Positions 36,059-45,121 of a stretch of DNA of 64,000 nt are shown piece after piece. A program made the position numbers and the translations under genes. Under the pieces are notes generated by a model. That model did no database searches. It saw only the letters and a program-made list of their open reading frames with translations, and was not told where the DNA came from. This stretch comes from Terrabacter sp. Root85 (GTDB lineage: Bacteria > Actinomycetota > Actinomycetes > Actinomycetales > Dermatophilaceae). Positions within the stretch are counted from its first letter, which is position 1, and each line of letters starts with the position of its first letter. The stretch spans positions 1,081,490 through 1,145,489 of the forward strand of contig NZ_LMIW01000001.1 in assembly GCF_001429185.1 (NCBI RefSeq), written 5' to 3'.

Positions 36059-36871
36059 CTACGACCTGCTCTCCCCTGATGAGCCGTTCACGTTCTCGCG
36101 CGGGGTCGTGTCCTCGTCGACGTCCGAGTCGGAGTCCTCGCCCTGTACGGCGACGACGATAGCAGTGACGTTGTCGCGGCCACCGGCTGCGACACCACGT
36201 CGCACGAGCTCCTCGGCGGCCTCGTGGGCGTCGGGGTGATCGGCGAGGACGGCCTCGATCTCCTCCCGGGTGAGCTCGTTGGACAGACCGTCGGAGCAGA
36301 TGACGAACGCCTCGCCGGGGTAGGGCGGGAAGACCCACGTGTCGACGACACCCATCGGGTCGCGCCCGAGCGAGCGCGTGACGACGTTGCGCCCGGGGTG
36401 GCGGTGCGCCTGCTCCGGGGTGAGGAGGCCCCGCTCGACGAGCTCCCAGACCTCCGAGTGGTCGACGGTCACCTGCGAGAGCCGGCCGTCGAGGCAGCGG
36501 TAGACGCGGGAGTCGCCGATGTTGAAGACCGCCCAGTGACGCGACCCTCCGACGGACACGAGGGCGAGGCCGGCGACGGTCGTGCCCATCCCGGTCTGCT
36601 CGGGGTGTCGCGCTGCCGACGCGAGGATGCGGCGGTTGGCCTCGCCGACCTGGGCGACGATGTCGCGCACCTGCACGACGGGCCGGTCGGCGAGCTCGGC
36701 GACGGTCTCGGCGGCGATCCGGCTCGCGACCTCGCCCGCAGCATGGCCACCCATGCCGTCGGCGACGACGTAGACGGTGCCCCGCGTGCACGCGGAGTCC
36801 TCGTTGTGCGCCCGGACCCGACCGACATCGGTGGCCAGGCCTGCCGAGATGGCCGGCAGCGTCGTGCTCAT
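36059..36871 (-). CDS. PP2C-type Ser/Thr phosphatase
   Basis: 270 residues, soluble. Metal-binding motifs are intact: ADGMGGHAAGE, GMGTTV, NIGDSRVYR, ICSDGLSNEL and GRDNVTAIVV. It would dephosphorylate the targets of the Ser/Thr kinase two genes downstream. It differs from the PstP gene of the main cell-wall cluster in lacking a membrane helix. Start overlaps the stop of the LpqN-like gene (ATGA). Confidence 0.95.
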   Translation of the reverse strand: MSTTLPAISAGLATDVGRVRAHNEDSACTRGTVYVVADGMGGHAAGEVASRIAAETVAELADRPVVQVRDIVAQVGEANRRILASAARHPEQTGMGTTVAGLALVSVGGSRHWAVFNIGDSRVYRCLDGRLSQVTVDHSEVWELVERGLLTPEQAHRHPGRNVVTRSLGRDPMGVVDTWVFPPYPGEAFVICSDGLSNELTREEIEAVLADHPDAHEAAEELVRRGVAAGGRDNVTAIVVAVQGEDSDSDVDEDTTPRENVNGSSGESRS

Positions 36872-37419
36872 GCGTCCACGTCCAGGTCGGTGGCAGTGGT
36901 GGCAGCGCCGGCGTCCGTGCGGTCAGCGGAGCCCCACGGGGTGACGCGCGCCGTCGTCAGCACCCGGCGGATGAGCTCGTAGTCGGCCACGGCGTCGGTG
37001 CCACCCACGGCGCCGGTCAGCTGGACGAGGTGTGCCGGGGCATCGGCCGCGGCGGACGCCCCGGAGGTCACGAGGTGGAAGAGGTTGGCCTGCAGGACGG
37101 TCTCGACGTCTGCGTCCGGCCACGTCGCGTCGCAGCCGACGAACTGCGCGCCCCCGAGGTCGGCGGCATACGGCTCGGAGACGGCTCCGCCCCGCGAGGT
37201 GGCCAGGGAGGCGATCTGCTCGAGGGAGTCCTCGATGCGGAAGGACGGCCCGCACTGCTCGATCGTGACGACGACGTTGGGTGCGAAGGCCCCCTCGCGC
37301 GGGAGTCGCGCCGCCATCGTCGTGCCCGGCGCGTGCGCGGGCTCCCAGCCCTCCGGCACCTCGAGGGCCACCGACGGCTGGCCCGGGAAGTCGGCGCTCG
37401 GGTAGGCGAGGGTGCTCAT
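36868..37419 (-). CDS. LpqN/DUF1795-like soluble protein, first gene of the T7SS operon
   Basis: 183 residues with the beta-rich pattern of LpqN/LpqT-like proteins (YPSADFPGQPSVALEVPEGW; FAPNVVVTIEQCG). It has no signal peptide or lipobox, so it should be cytoplasmic. ATG at 37419 follows GAAAGGAACGAG. As the leader of an operon of twelve minus-strand genes it marks the promoter side. Function is unknown; a chaperone-like role for secretion would be a guess. Confidence 0.75.
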   Translation of the reverse strand: MSTLAYPSADFPGQPSVALEVPEGWEPAHAPGTTMAARLPREGAFAPNVVVTIEQCGPSFRIEDSLEQIASLATSRGGAVSEPYAADLGGAQFVGCDATWPDADVETVLQANLFHLVTSGASAAADAPAHLVQLTGAVGGTDAVADYELIRRVLTTARVTPWGSADRTDAGAATTATDLDVDA

Positions 37420-37686
37420 GGGCTCGTTCCTTTCGGTCGTTCCCGCGGGGGTCGGGGACGGCGCGGTCAGTCAATCATTCACGGCATGCCGTGTCAGATC
37501 GGGTGACGCACCGTCACGGCGGCGATGGCGGCGCGGGAACGAGGTCCCGTCGAGCGTACGACCGCACCACCGGCGCCGCGATGGGGAGAACTCCCCACCG
37601 CACGATGGGCGGCCGCTCAGGCGCAGCCCACGCGGCGCAGCCCGCTCAGGCGCGGACACAAGGGGAAGCCCGACGGCCGCGAACCG
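37420..37686 (-). promoter_or_regulatory. Promoter region of the T7SS/kinase operon with three palindromes
   Basis: This 267-nt gap between pcnA and the operon head holds a 14-bp perfect palindrome at 37480-37493 (CACGGCATGCCGTG), a GTGACG-CAC-CGTCAC dyad at 37503-37517, and the TGGGGAGAACTCCCCA element (37582-37597; extended 37579-37597) shared with the WXG100 promoter region. The density of dyads suggests control by more than one regulator. Confidence 0.55.
37579..37597. promoter_or_regulatory. Palindromic element upstream of the T7SS operon head (copy 2)
   Basis: CGATGGGGAGAACTCCCCA, about 170 bp before the LpqN-like gene start. Differs from the WXG100 copy by one base at the centre. Confidence 0.6.
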
Positions 37687-39186
37687 TCAGCCCACCGACT
37701 CGCGGGCGGCCCACCAGGCGAGCAGCTTCTCGCGGGCGGCGTCCTTGCCGATGGGTCCGTCGTCGAGGCGGACCGACAGGAGGAAGTCGTAGGCCTCCCC
37801 CAGCACCGGACCGGGACGGATGGCCAGGGCCTCGGCGATCTCGTTGCCGTCGAGCTCGGGACGGACGCTCGCCAGCTCCTCCTCGGCCGCGAGGCGCTCG
37901 ATGCGCTTCTCGAGGTCGTCGTAGGCCCGCGACAGCCGCTGCGCCTTGCGGGCGTTGCGCGTCGTGCAGTCCGACCGCGTCAGCCGGTGCAGGCGCGTGA
38001 GCAGTGGCCCGGCGTCGTTGACGTAGCGCCGCACGGCCGAGTCGGTCCACTGCCCGTCGCCGTAGCCGTGGAAGCGCAGGTGCAGCTCGACGAGGCGCGC
38101 GACCTGCTTGGTCGTGTCCTTGTCGAAGCGCATCGCCTTCATCCGCTTGCTCGCGAGCTTGGCGCCGACGAGCTCGTGGTGGTGGAAGGAGACGCCGCCG
38201 CCGTCCTCGAAGCGCCGGGTGGCCGGCTTGCCGATGTCGTGGAGGAGGGCGGCGAGACGCAGCACGAGGTCGGGGCCCGGCACCGACTCCGGCGGACCGT
38301 CGGCGGGGCCCTCGAGGTCGATCGCCTGCTCGAGGACGATGAGCGAGTGGTCGTAGACGTCCTTGTGCCGGTGGTGCTCGTCGAGCTCGAGGCGCAGCGC
38401 GGGCAGCTCGGGCAGGAAGACCTCGGCGAGGCCGGTGTCGACGAGGAGGGTCAGACCGAGCCGGGGCCGGGGCGACAGGAGCAGCTTGGTGAACTCGTCG
38501 CGGACCCGTTCGGCCGAGATGATCGAGAGCGTGCCGGCCCGCTCGACCATCGCGGCACGCACCTCGGGCGCGACGTCGAAGCCGAGCTGCGAGGCGAAGC
38601 GCGCCGCCCGCATCATCCGCAGCGGGTCGTCGGCGAAGGACTCCTCCGGCGCGGCCGGTGTCATGAGGCGCTGCCGCACGAGGTCGGAGAGCCCGCCGTG
38701 GACGTCGACGAACTCGAGGCTCGGCAGCCGGATCGCCATGGCGTTGACGGTGAAGTCGCGCCGGACGAGGTCGCCCTCGAGGTGGTCGCCGAACATCACC
38801 TCGGGCTTGCGTGACGTGCGGTCGTAGGTGTCGGCGCGGTAGGTCGTGATCTCGATGACGTGCGCACCCTTGCGCAGGCCGATCGTGCCGAACTCGCGAC
38901 CGATGTCCCAGTGCGCGTCGGCCCATCCGACGACGAGCGCCAGGATGTCGTCGGGACGGGCGTCGGAGGTGAGGTCGAGGTCGGGTGAGACACGCCCGAG
39001 GAAGGCGTCGCGCACCGGGCCGCCGACGAGGGCCAGCTCGTGCCCGGCGGCGGCGAACCGCTCCCCCAGCTCGGTCAGCATGGGCAGGACGGGTGCGAGC
39101 CGGGCGACGGCGGCCCGCAGGAGCGGGAGTCCGGCGTCGACCGGCTCGTGGCTGTCGGCGAGGGGCGTGTCGGAACGGTCAGGCAC
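37687..39186 (-). CDS. pcnA: CCA tRNA nucleotidyltransferase
   Basis: Adds or repairs the 3'-CCA end of tRNAs. 499 residues. Head domain: LVGGPVRDAFLGR and the catalytic DLDLTSDARP; neck: ADDPLRMMRAARFASQLGF; then an HD domain (LLHDIGKP, HHHELVGAK) usual in the actinobacterial enzyme. GTG at 39186 is selected because TAGGCT (minus strand 39198-39193), a good -10 box, lies exactly 6 nt upstream, predicting a leaderless transcript. Divergent from the NUDIX gene, as in Mycobacterium (Rv3907c/Rv3908). Confidence 0.96.
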   Translation of the reverse strand: MPDRSDTPLADSHEPVDAGLPLLRAAVARLAPVLPMLTELGERFAAAGHELALVGGPVRDAFLGRVSPDLDLTSDARPDDILALVVGWADAHWDIGREFGTIGLRKGAHVIEITTYRADTYDRTSRKPEVMFGDHLEGDLVRRDFTVNAMAIRLPSLEFVDVHGGLSDLVRQRLMTPAAPEESFADDPLRMMRAARFASQLGFDVAPEVRAAMVERAGTLSIISAERVRDEFTKLLLSPRPRLGLTLLVDTGLAEVFLPELPALRLELDEHHRHKDVYDHSLIVLEQAIDLEGPADGPPESVPGPDLVLRLAALLHDIGKPATRRFEDGGGVSFHHHELVGAKLASKRMKAMRFDKDTTKQVARLVELHLRFHGYGDGQWTDSAVRRYVNDAGPLLTRLHRLTRSDCTTRNARKAQRLSRAYDDLEKRIERLAAEEELASVRPELDGNEIAEALAIRPGPVLGEAYDFLLSVRLDDGPIGKDAAREKLLAWWAARESVG

Positions 39187-39398
39187 CCGACCAGCCTAGT
39201 GAGCGTTCGCGCTGCTCCTGACCGCGCGCGTACGCGAGGGGTGGGCCACGCATACGCGCCCGGGAATCGCCCGGGAATCGCCCGGGACCCGACGGGGACC
39301 CGACCGACCCCGCCCCGGGCCCGCCGGTCGGCACCCCTCGCGTGCGGGGTCTCCCCGACGACGAGAGCGCTCCGGGCCTTGCCCGTTATGGTGGCGAT
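39187..39398. promoter_or_regulatory. Divergent leaderless promoters of pcnA and the NUDIX gene
   Basis: TAGGCT at 39198-39193 (minus) stands 6 nt before the pcnA GTG, and TATGGT at 39387-39392 (plus) stands 6 nt before the NUDIX GTG. Between them an 11-bp unit (GCCCGGGAATC) is repeated about 2.5 times at 39258-39285. Confidence 0.55.
39258..39285. repeat. 11-bp tandem repeat in the pcnA-nudix intergenic region
   Basis: GCCCGGGAATC is repeated two and a half times head to tail in the non-coding gap. Possible operator array or slippage product. Confidence 0.7.
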
Positions 39399-39884
39399 GT
39401 GAGCGCGCAGCCCGTCCCCAGCCCCGTGCCGGGGAGGCGTCTGCCCGCCGTCGAGGAGCGTTCTGCGGGCGGCATCGTCGTGGACGTGCAGGAGGGCCTG
39501 GCCCTCATCGCGATCATCGCTCGCCGCAACCGGGCCGGCCGCGTCGAGTGGTGTCTGCCCAAGGGCCACGTCGAGCCGGGCGAGACGCTCGTCGAGACGG
39601 CCGCGCGCGAGGTGGCCGAGGAGACCGGCATCGTGGGCCGCGTGCTCGTCGAGCTCGGCACCATCGACTACTGGTTCGCGACGTCCAACAAGCGCGTCCA
39701 CAAGTTCGTGCACCACTACCTCCTCGAGGCCACGGGCGGTGAGCTCTCCATCGAGAACGACCCCGACCACGAGGCCATCGACGTCGCCTGGATGCGTCTC
39801 GACGAGGTGCACCGCAGGCTCACCTTCCCCAATGAGCGCCGCATCGCGCAGGCGGCGTGGAACCGGCTGGCGGGGACGGCGTGA
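39399..39884 (+). CDS. NUDIX hydrolase (MutT4-like position)
   Basis: 161 residues. The NUDIX box GHVEPGETLVETAAREVAEE is complete (Gx5Ex7REUxEExGU). The gene occupies the place of mutT4 in Mycobacterium, between pcnA and the DUF6049 gene. Substrate unknown: nucleotide or dinucleoside polyphosphate hydrolysis is typical. GTG at 39399 (VSAQPVPSP) follows TATGGT by 6 nt, a leaderless arrangement; no ribosome site is seen. The stop overlaps the next start (GTGA). Confidence 0.93.
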   Translation: MSAQPVPSPVPGRRLPAVEERSAGGIVVDVQEGLALIAIIARRNRAGRVEWCLPKGHVEPGETLVETAAREVAEETGIVGRVLVELGTIDYWFATSNKRVHKFVHHYLLEATGGELSIENDPDHEAIDVAWMRLDEVHRRLTFPNERRIAQAAWNRLAGTA

Positions 39885-42322
39885 TCCTTGGAGGGTCGCG
39901 GCGTCCCGACACGAGGGGGCGCCGCGGGAGCCACCTCGTGCGCCGGCTGACCGCCACGGCAGCGACGCTCGCGGCAATCGGCCTGTCCGTCGGCCCGGCC
40001 GCGAGCGCCGTCCCGTCCCCGGCCGGGCCGAGCACGTATGCCGCCGGGCCCGGTTCGTCCGCCACCCACCGAGCCGCCGTGGTGCCCGCCAAGGACGTCG
40101 CCGTCGTCGTGCTCGACACGCTGACACCCGCTGTCGTCGGACCCGGCACGGACGTCACGATCACGGGCACGGTCACCGCACCGCTCACCGGACCGCTCTC
40201 GGGCCCGGAGGTCCGGGTCGTGCGCGGCGACGTGACGGTCAACCAGCGCAGCGCCCTCGACGACTGGGCCACGGGCCGCACCGAGACGTCCGGCCGCACC
40301 GTCGACACGACGTCGCTGGCCACGGTCGCCGCCGGTCAGACGCAGCCCTTCACCGCGACGGTCCCGTGGGAGCGGCTGCGGTCCGACGATGCGTTCGCGG
40401 CGCTGCCGATCTCCGTCGAGGTCGTCCAGGAGGGCGCGAGCGAGCCCACCGGCATGACGCGCACCTTCATCGCCTGGAACGGCCGCAAGGAGTACGTCCC
40501 GCTCAAGGTCGCGACGGTCCTGCCCGTGACCCTCCCCCCCACCGTCGCGCTCGCCGCGCGCGACGACGCGGCCCGCCTGGCGGCCTGGGAGCAGGCGATC
40601 GGCCCCGACTCGCGGGTGGCCCGCATCCTCGAGGGCACGCGTGGCACGCCGGTCGACCTCGCCGTCGACCCGTCGGTGCTCGGTCCCGATCTGGGCGCCG
40701 GCTCCGGGACGACCGGTCCGACGCCGAGCGGTACGTCGACTCCCGGCGGCACCGGCACCACCGCTCCAGCGCCCTCCGGCACCTCGGGCACTCCCGCCCC
40801 GTCCGCCTCGGGAGCCACGGGCACCACGGGCACCCCGGCCCCGGCAGCCGGGACGAGCGCCCCCGCCCCCGATGGCACCACCCAGACCCCGTCGACCCCG
40901 CCGACGACGTCGACCCCGCCGCCGGCCGGCACCCCGTCCGAGGCCACGCTGGCCATCGCGCGCCTCGGCGACGACGTCGTCACGCAGCTGAGCGGGCGGA
41001 GCGTCTGGGCCCTGCCGTACGCCGACGCCGACGTCGCCGCCACGGTCGGCGTCGACCCGGTGAACTCCCTCGTGCGCGACCTCGTCAGCCGGGCGTCCAC
41101 CCTCGCGGGCCGCCTCGGGCAGCCGGCCCGGGCCGACATCGTCTGGCCCGTCGACGGCCTCCTCCCCGCCGGGCGCGAGCAGGGCATCAAGACGCTGCTG
41201 TCCGGCACGACGGTCAAGAAGCCCGCCGGCATCGTCGTCAACGCCGCGGCTGTGACGAAGGAGACGGCATACACCCCGACCGCGCGGCGGGTCACGGCGA
41301 GCGGGACGCGGCTGCTCGCGTACAACACGCGTCTGTCCGCACTGCTCCCGAAGCGCACCGACCCCAGCCCCGTCCTGTCGGTGCAGCGCTACCTCGCCGA
41401 GACGCTCGTGCTGCTCGGCGAGCGCGCCGGCACGCCGCGCTCCGTGCTCGTCACCGCGCCGCGCACCTACGACCCCGACGCCGCCGACCTCGCGACCTTC
41501 CTCGCGGCCACGTCGAGCGCGCCCTGGCTCGAGACCGTCGACGCCGCGTCGCTGCTCACCGACAGCGGCAACGACAAGGCCGTGCCGCAGACGAGGCCGA
41601 CCACCGCCGTGGCCTCCGCCGCCCCGAAGCCCGTGCTCAACGCGCGCCGGCTCGCCCGGATGGCCGACCAGCGCGACACGCTCCTCAGCGTCTCGTCGGT
41701 GCTGCGCGACGGCGAGGAGTTCGAGCGCACCTACCGCGAGGTGCTCGACGGGCTCGCAAGCGCCCGGTGGCGCTGGAACCCTGCCGGGTGGGTCACCCTG
41801 GCCAACTCGGTGGACGCCGACATCAAGGCCGCGACGAGCGCCATCCGGGTCGTGCCGCGCACGAGCACGATCAACCTGCTCGCCGAGAACGGCACGTTGC
41901 GCATCACGGTCGAGAACGGTCTCGACTACACCGTCGAAAACATCCGCCTGCGGCTCGTGCCCGACAACCCCCGGATCCGGATCGTCGAGCAGCCCGACCC
42001 CGTGACGATCGGGCCGTCCTCGCGCACCAACGTCCCCGTCGAGGTCGCCGCGGTGGCCGCGGGGCGCGCCGAGATCCGTGCCTTCCTCACGACCGCCGAC
42101 GGCACCCAGATCGGCTCGCCCGCCACGATCCCCGTGTCGGCCAACCCGCTCGACGCCGCCATCTACTGGGTCGGCGGCATCCTCGTCGGGCTCGTCCTGC
42201 TGGCCGGCGTCATCCGCGCCGTGGTCAAGGGCACCTCGCGTGTCGACGAGATCGCCGACATCGAGGCCGTCACCGCGGCACACGAGGCGCTCGGCGATGC
42301 GGACGACCGGGATCACGACTGA
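39881..42322 (+). CDS. DUF6049-family envelope protein
   Basis: 813 residues with an N-terminal signal/anchor (TATAATLAAIGLSVGPAASA) and a C-terminal membrane helix (about 760-785, WVGGILVGLVLLAGVIRAVV). Most of the protein is therefore extracytoplasmic. Around residues 280-350 there is a Gly/Thr/Pro/Ala-rich stretch. It corresponds to Rv3909 of Mycobacterium, always next to murJ, and is probably part of the cell-wall precursor machinery; its biochemical role is not known. GTG at 39881 overlaps the NUDIX stop; a longer in-frame GTG at 39857 would overlap more. Confidence 0.85.
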   Translation: MILGGSRRPDTRGRRGSHLVRRLTATAATLAAIGLSVGPAASAVPSPAGPSTYAAGPGSSATHRAAVVPAKDVAVVVLDTLTPAVVGPGTDVTITGTVTAPLTGPLSGPEVRVVRGDVTVNQRSALDDWATGRTETSGRTVDTTSLATVAAGQTQPFTATVPWERLRSDDAFAALPISVEVVQEGASEPTGMTRTFIAWNGRKEYVPLKVATVLPVTLPPTVALAARDDAARLAAWEQAIGPDSRVARILEGTRGTPVDLAVDPSVLGPDLGAGSGTTGPTPSGTSTPGGTGTTAPAPSGTSGTPAPSASGATGTTGTPAPAAGTSAPAPDGTTQTPSTPPTTSTPPPAGTPSEATLAIARLGDDVVTQLSGRSVWALPYADADVAATVGVDPVNSLVRDLVSRASTLAGRLGQPARADIVWPVDGLLPAGREQGIKTLLSGTTVKKPAGIVVNAAAVTKETAYTPTARRVTASGTRLLAYNTRLSALLPKRTDPSPVLSVQRYLAETLVLLGERAGTPRSVLVTAPRTYDPDAADLATFLAATSSAPWLETVDAASLLTDSGNDKAVPQTRPTTAVASAAPKPVLNARRLARMADQRDTLLSVSSVLRDGEEFERTYREVLDGLASARWRWNPAGWVTLANSVDADIKAATSAIRVVPRTSTINLLAENGTLRITVENGLDYTVENIRLRLVPDNPRIRIVEQPDPVTIGPSSRTNVPVEVAAVAAGRAEIRAFLTTADGTQIGSPATIPVSANPLDAAIYWVGGILVGLVLLAGVIRAVVKGTSRVDEIADIEAVTAAHEALGDADDRDHD

Positions 42323-42386
42323 GTCGGCCTAGGATGGGTGGCGAGCCACGCATCCGCGCACGACATGACGAGGGAGGGTGACGCAC

Positions 42387-44336
42387 GTGCAGGGAGTCGG
42401 ACCCGGATCCGTCCTGGGCGGCCGCTATGCGGTCACGCTGCGCACCTCCGAGGGCACCCACCACGAACGCTGGCGTGCCAACGACCACACCCTCGAGCGC
42501 GAGGTCGTTCTCGTCTGCTTCCCGGCCGGTTCGTCGGTCGCCGCCGCCGCCCTCGATGCGGCCCGCCGCGCCGCCGGCATCGAGGACTCCCGTCTCGTGC
42601 GGGTCCTCGACGTGGGCACCGACCAGGGCGTCGGCTTCATCGTCGAGGAGCCGCTGACCGGCGCCGCGCCCCTCTCGCACCTGCTGCAGAGCGGTGGCCT
42701 GTCACCCGACGAGGTGCGCCGCCTGACGGGCGAGGCCGCCACCGCCCTCGACAAGGCGACCCATCGCGGCCTGCACCACCTGGCCCTGACGCCGAGCTCG
42801 CTCCTGCGCATGTCCGACGGCGCCGTCAAGGTGCGCGGCCTCGCCACCGAGGCCGCCCTCACCGACGCCGACCGGCTCTCCGACGAGCGGGCGTCCCGCG
42901 CCGACGCGGTCGGCCTCGTCAAGATCGCGTATGCCGGCCTCACCGGTCGCTGGCCGATGGTGTCCGTCGACGACGGGCTGATCCCCGCCGGCGGGCCGGT
43001 CGGGCTCGAGGCCGCCCCGACGATCGTCGGCGGCGTGGCCGCCCCCTCGGAGATCGCCGTGGGCGTGCCCAACGACCTCGACCTCATCTGCCGGATGACC
43101 CTGGGCAGCGGCCGGCGTGGACCGGTCTCGCCCGGCGACCTCGCCCTGCAGATCGCGCCGTGGCCCAGTGAGCAGGCGTCGTCCGACGGCGCCACCGGCA
43201 TCGGCCTGCGCAGTCGTGACGACCGCGAGTCCCTCGAGCCGACGCGCGTCATGCCGTCGGTGCGCGCCGGCGCCGCCGCGGTCGGCGCTGCAGGCGCAGC
43301 CGGTGTGGCCGGTGTGGCCGGGGGATCGATGGCGGGCGCTGCCGGCGACTCCGGCCCGTCCAGCACGATCTTCTTCGACAGCGTCCCCGACGCACAGTCA
43401 GGCACGACGCCCGCCCGCGGCGCCACCACCGAGCGGCTCCAGGGCGGCGTCGCCGCGGCCGGGGCGGCAGCAGCCGGCGTGGCCGGAGCCATCGGCGACA
43501 AGGTCGGCTCGTTCGCCCGCGCCGCCGCCGACAAGGCCGCCTCCCGGGCCGCCGAGCGCCGTTCAGCGCACGACGACGACTTCGACGGCGAGGACATCGG
43601 CCTCGTCGACGCGCTCGACGAGGCCCCCGCGACCCGCCTCGAGCCGCCCCTGCCCGTCTTCGGCCGCGAGGCCCCTGAGGCCCCCAGCGGTGCCCAGTCC
43701 CGCATCGCGCTCGCGATCGTCGGGGTGCTCGTGCTCATCGCGCTCTTCATCGGCATCAACAACGTCATGAAGATCGGCCAGCACGACGGCCCGGCTCCCG
43801 CCGTCACGGTGACCAAGACGCGCACCCCCGCCGCCACGCAGACGCAGGGCACGACCACCCAGGCGCCGCCGAGCACGACCCAGGCGCCGCCTGCCGCCGC
43901 GGTCAGCGTCGTCGGCGGCACGGGCTTCGACCCCGAGGACGGCACCGAGGCCGACCAGAACGTCAAGCTGACCTTCGACGGCGACCCGAGCACCCAGTGG
44001 CGCTCCCGCTGGTACGGCACTGCCTCCTTCAACGGGAACAAGGACGGCGTCGGGGTCCTGCTCGACCTCAGCGCGCCCACCGTCGTCAAGGAGGTGGAGC
44101 TCGTCCTGCCCGCCGAGCAGAACGTCACCGTCTACGCCACCGACTCCGGCTCGACGAAGTCGCTCGACGGCGCGCAGAAGATCGGCTCGATGAAGAAGGC
44201 CAACGGCACCGTCGTCATCAAGACCAGCGGCCAGCTCCAGCCGGCGAGCAAGATCCTCGTCATCGTCACCAAGGCGGCGCCCGCCGAGGCCGCGAACCAC
44301 TACCGCGCGCAGATCAGCGAAGTGACGGTGCGCTGA
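42387..44336 (+). CDS. Pseudokinase with extracellular discoidin/jelly-roll-like domain (MviN C-terminal homologue, no MurJ part)
   Basis: 649 residues. Residues 1-250 fold like a Ser/Thr kinase but lack its catalysis: the HRDxKPxN loop reads HHLALTPSSLLRM and DFG reads RGLATEAAL. A long Ala/Gly-rich linker, a membrane helix (about 450-470) and a Thr/Pro stalk lead to an extracellular beta-sandwich (FDGDPSTQWRSRWYG). In M. tuberculosis this unit is the C-terminal half of MviN/MurJ (Rv3910), phosphorylated by PknB and read by FhaA. Here the flippase half is missing. GTG at 42387 follows AGGGAGGG by 8-9 nt; a GTG at 42378 is the alternative. Confidence 0.9.
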   Translation: MQGVGPGSVLGGRYAVTLRTSEGTHHERWRANDHTLEREVVLVCFPAGSSVAAAALDAARRAAGIEDSRLVRVLDVGTDQGVGFIVEEPLTGAAPLSHLLQSGGLSPDEVRRLTGEAATALDKATHRGLHHLALTPSSLLRMSDGAVKVRGLATEAALTDADRLSDERASRADAVGLVKIAYAGLTGRWPMVSVDDGLIPAGGPVGLEAAPTIVGGVAAPSEIAVGVPNDLDLICRMTLGSGRRGPVSPGDLALQIAPWPSEQASSDGATGIGLRSRDDRESLEPTRVMPSVRAGAAAVGAAGAAGVAGVAGGSMAGAAGDSGPSSTIFFDSVPDAQSGTTPARGATTERLQGGVAAAGAAAAGVAGAIGDKVGSFARAAADKAASRAAERRSAHDDDFDGEDIGLVDALDEAPATRLEPPLPVFGREAPEAPSGAQSRIALAIVGVLVLIALFIGINNVMKIGQHDGPAPAVTVTKTRTPAATQTQGTTTQAPPSTTQAPPAAAVSVVGGTGFDPEDGTEADQNVKLTFDGDPSTQWRSRWYGTASFNGNKDGVGVLLDLSAPTVVKEVELVLPAEQNVTVYATDSGSTKSLDGAQKIGSMKKANGTVVIKTSGQLQPASKILVIVTKAAPAEAANHYRAQISEVTVR

Positions 44337-44338
44337 CC

Positions 44339-44911
44339 GTGAGCCCGGGGGTTGCCGCCCCGATCGCTGATCTGAGCGACCGGGAGTTGCTGGCACTGCA
44401 CGTCGACGGCGACGACCATGCCTTCGCCGAGCTCTTCCGCCGGCACAAGGACCGGATGTGGGCCGTGGCGCTGCGTACCGTGCGTGATCCCGAGCTCGCG
44501 GCCGACTGCGTCCAGGACGGCTTCATCGCGGCCTTCCGCCGTGCCGAGTCCTACCGCGGCGAGGCTGCCGTCACGACGTGGCTGCACCGCATCATCGTCA
44601 ACGCCTGCCTCGACCGGCTCCGTCGGCGCAAGCCGACCGCCGAGCTGCCCGAGTACGAGCTCGCCGACCGGCACGACCACCACGCCTCGACGGAGGTCCG
44701 CCTCGACATCCAGGAGGCCCTCGCCAGGCTCCCCGAGGGGCAGCGGGCGGCGCTCGTGCTCGTCGACATGCACGCCGTTCCCGTGGCCGAGGCCGCCGTC
44801 ATCCTCGGCGTGGCCGAGGGGACCATCAAGTCGCGGTGCGCCCGCGGACGCGCGGCCCTGGCCCAGCACCTCGGGCTCACGCCGGGCGTCCGTCCCGTCG
44901 AGCAGGACTGA
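44339..44911 (+). CDS. sigM: ECF sigma factor SigM
   Basis: 190 residues. Region 2: AFAELFRRHKDRMWAVALRT, ELAADCVQDGFIAAFR. Region 4: LPEGQRAALVLVDMHAVPV followed by AEAAVILGVAEGTIKSRCAR. Position after the MviN-like gene and before trxB is that of sigM in Mycobacterium (Rv3911) and Streptomyces. GTG at 44339 lies 2 nt after the pseudokinase stop and both are probably co-transcribed. Confidence 0.93.
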   Translation: MSPGVAAPIADLSDRELLALHVDGDDHAFAELFRRHKDRMWAVALRTVRDPELAADCVQDGFIAAFRRAESYRGEAAVTTWLHRIIVNACLDRLRRRKPTAELPEYELADRHDHHASTEVRLDIQEALARLPEGQRAALVLVDMHAVPVAEAAVILGVAEGTIKSRCARGRAALAQHLGLTPGVRPVEQD

Positions 44912-45121
44912 CGGCGGTCCACGTCCGGCCCCCATGGGGTACGGGACGACCGGTGACCGGTCGGCCCCTGGGCTCGCTGGGCCACCGCTCGGGCACCGGC
45001 CTAAGAATGGTTGAATCCGGTGGAACCCGACGGCCACAGGGGGCCGTCGAAACCACGGCGACCGGCATACCCCTGCCCTGCCCGTACGACCACCGCACGC
45101 TCTGCCCGAAGGACCACATCC

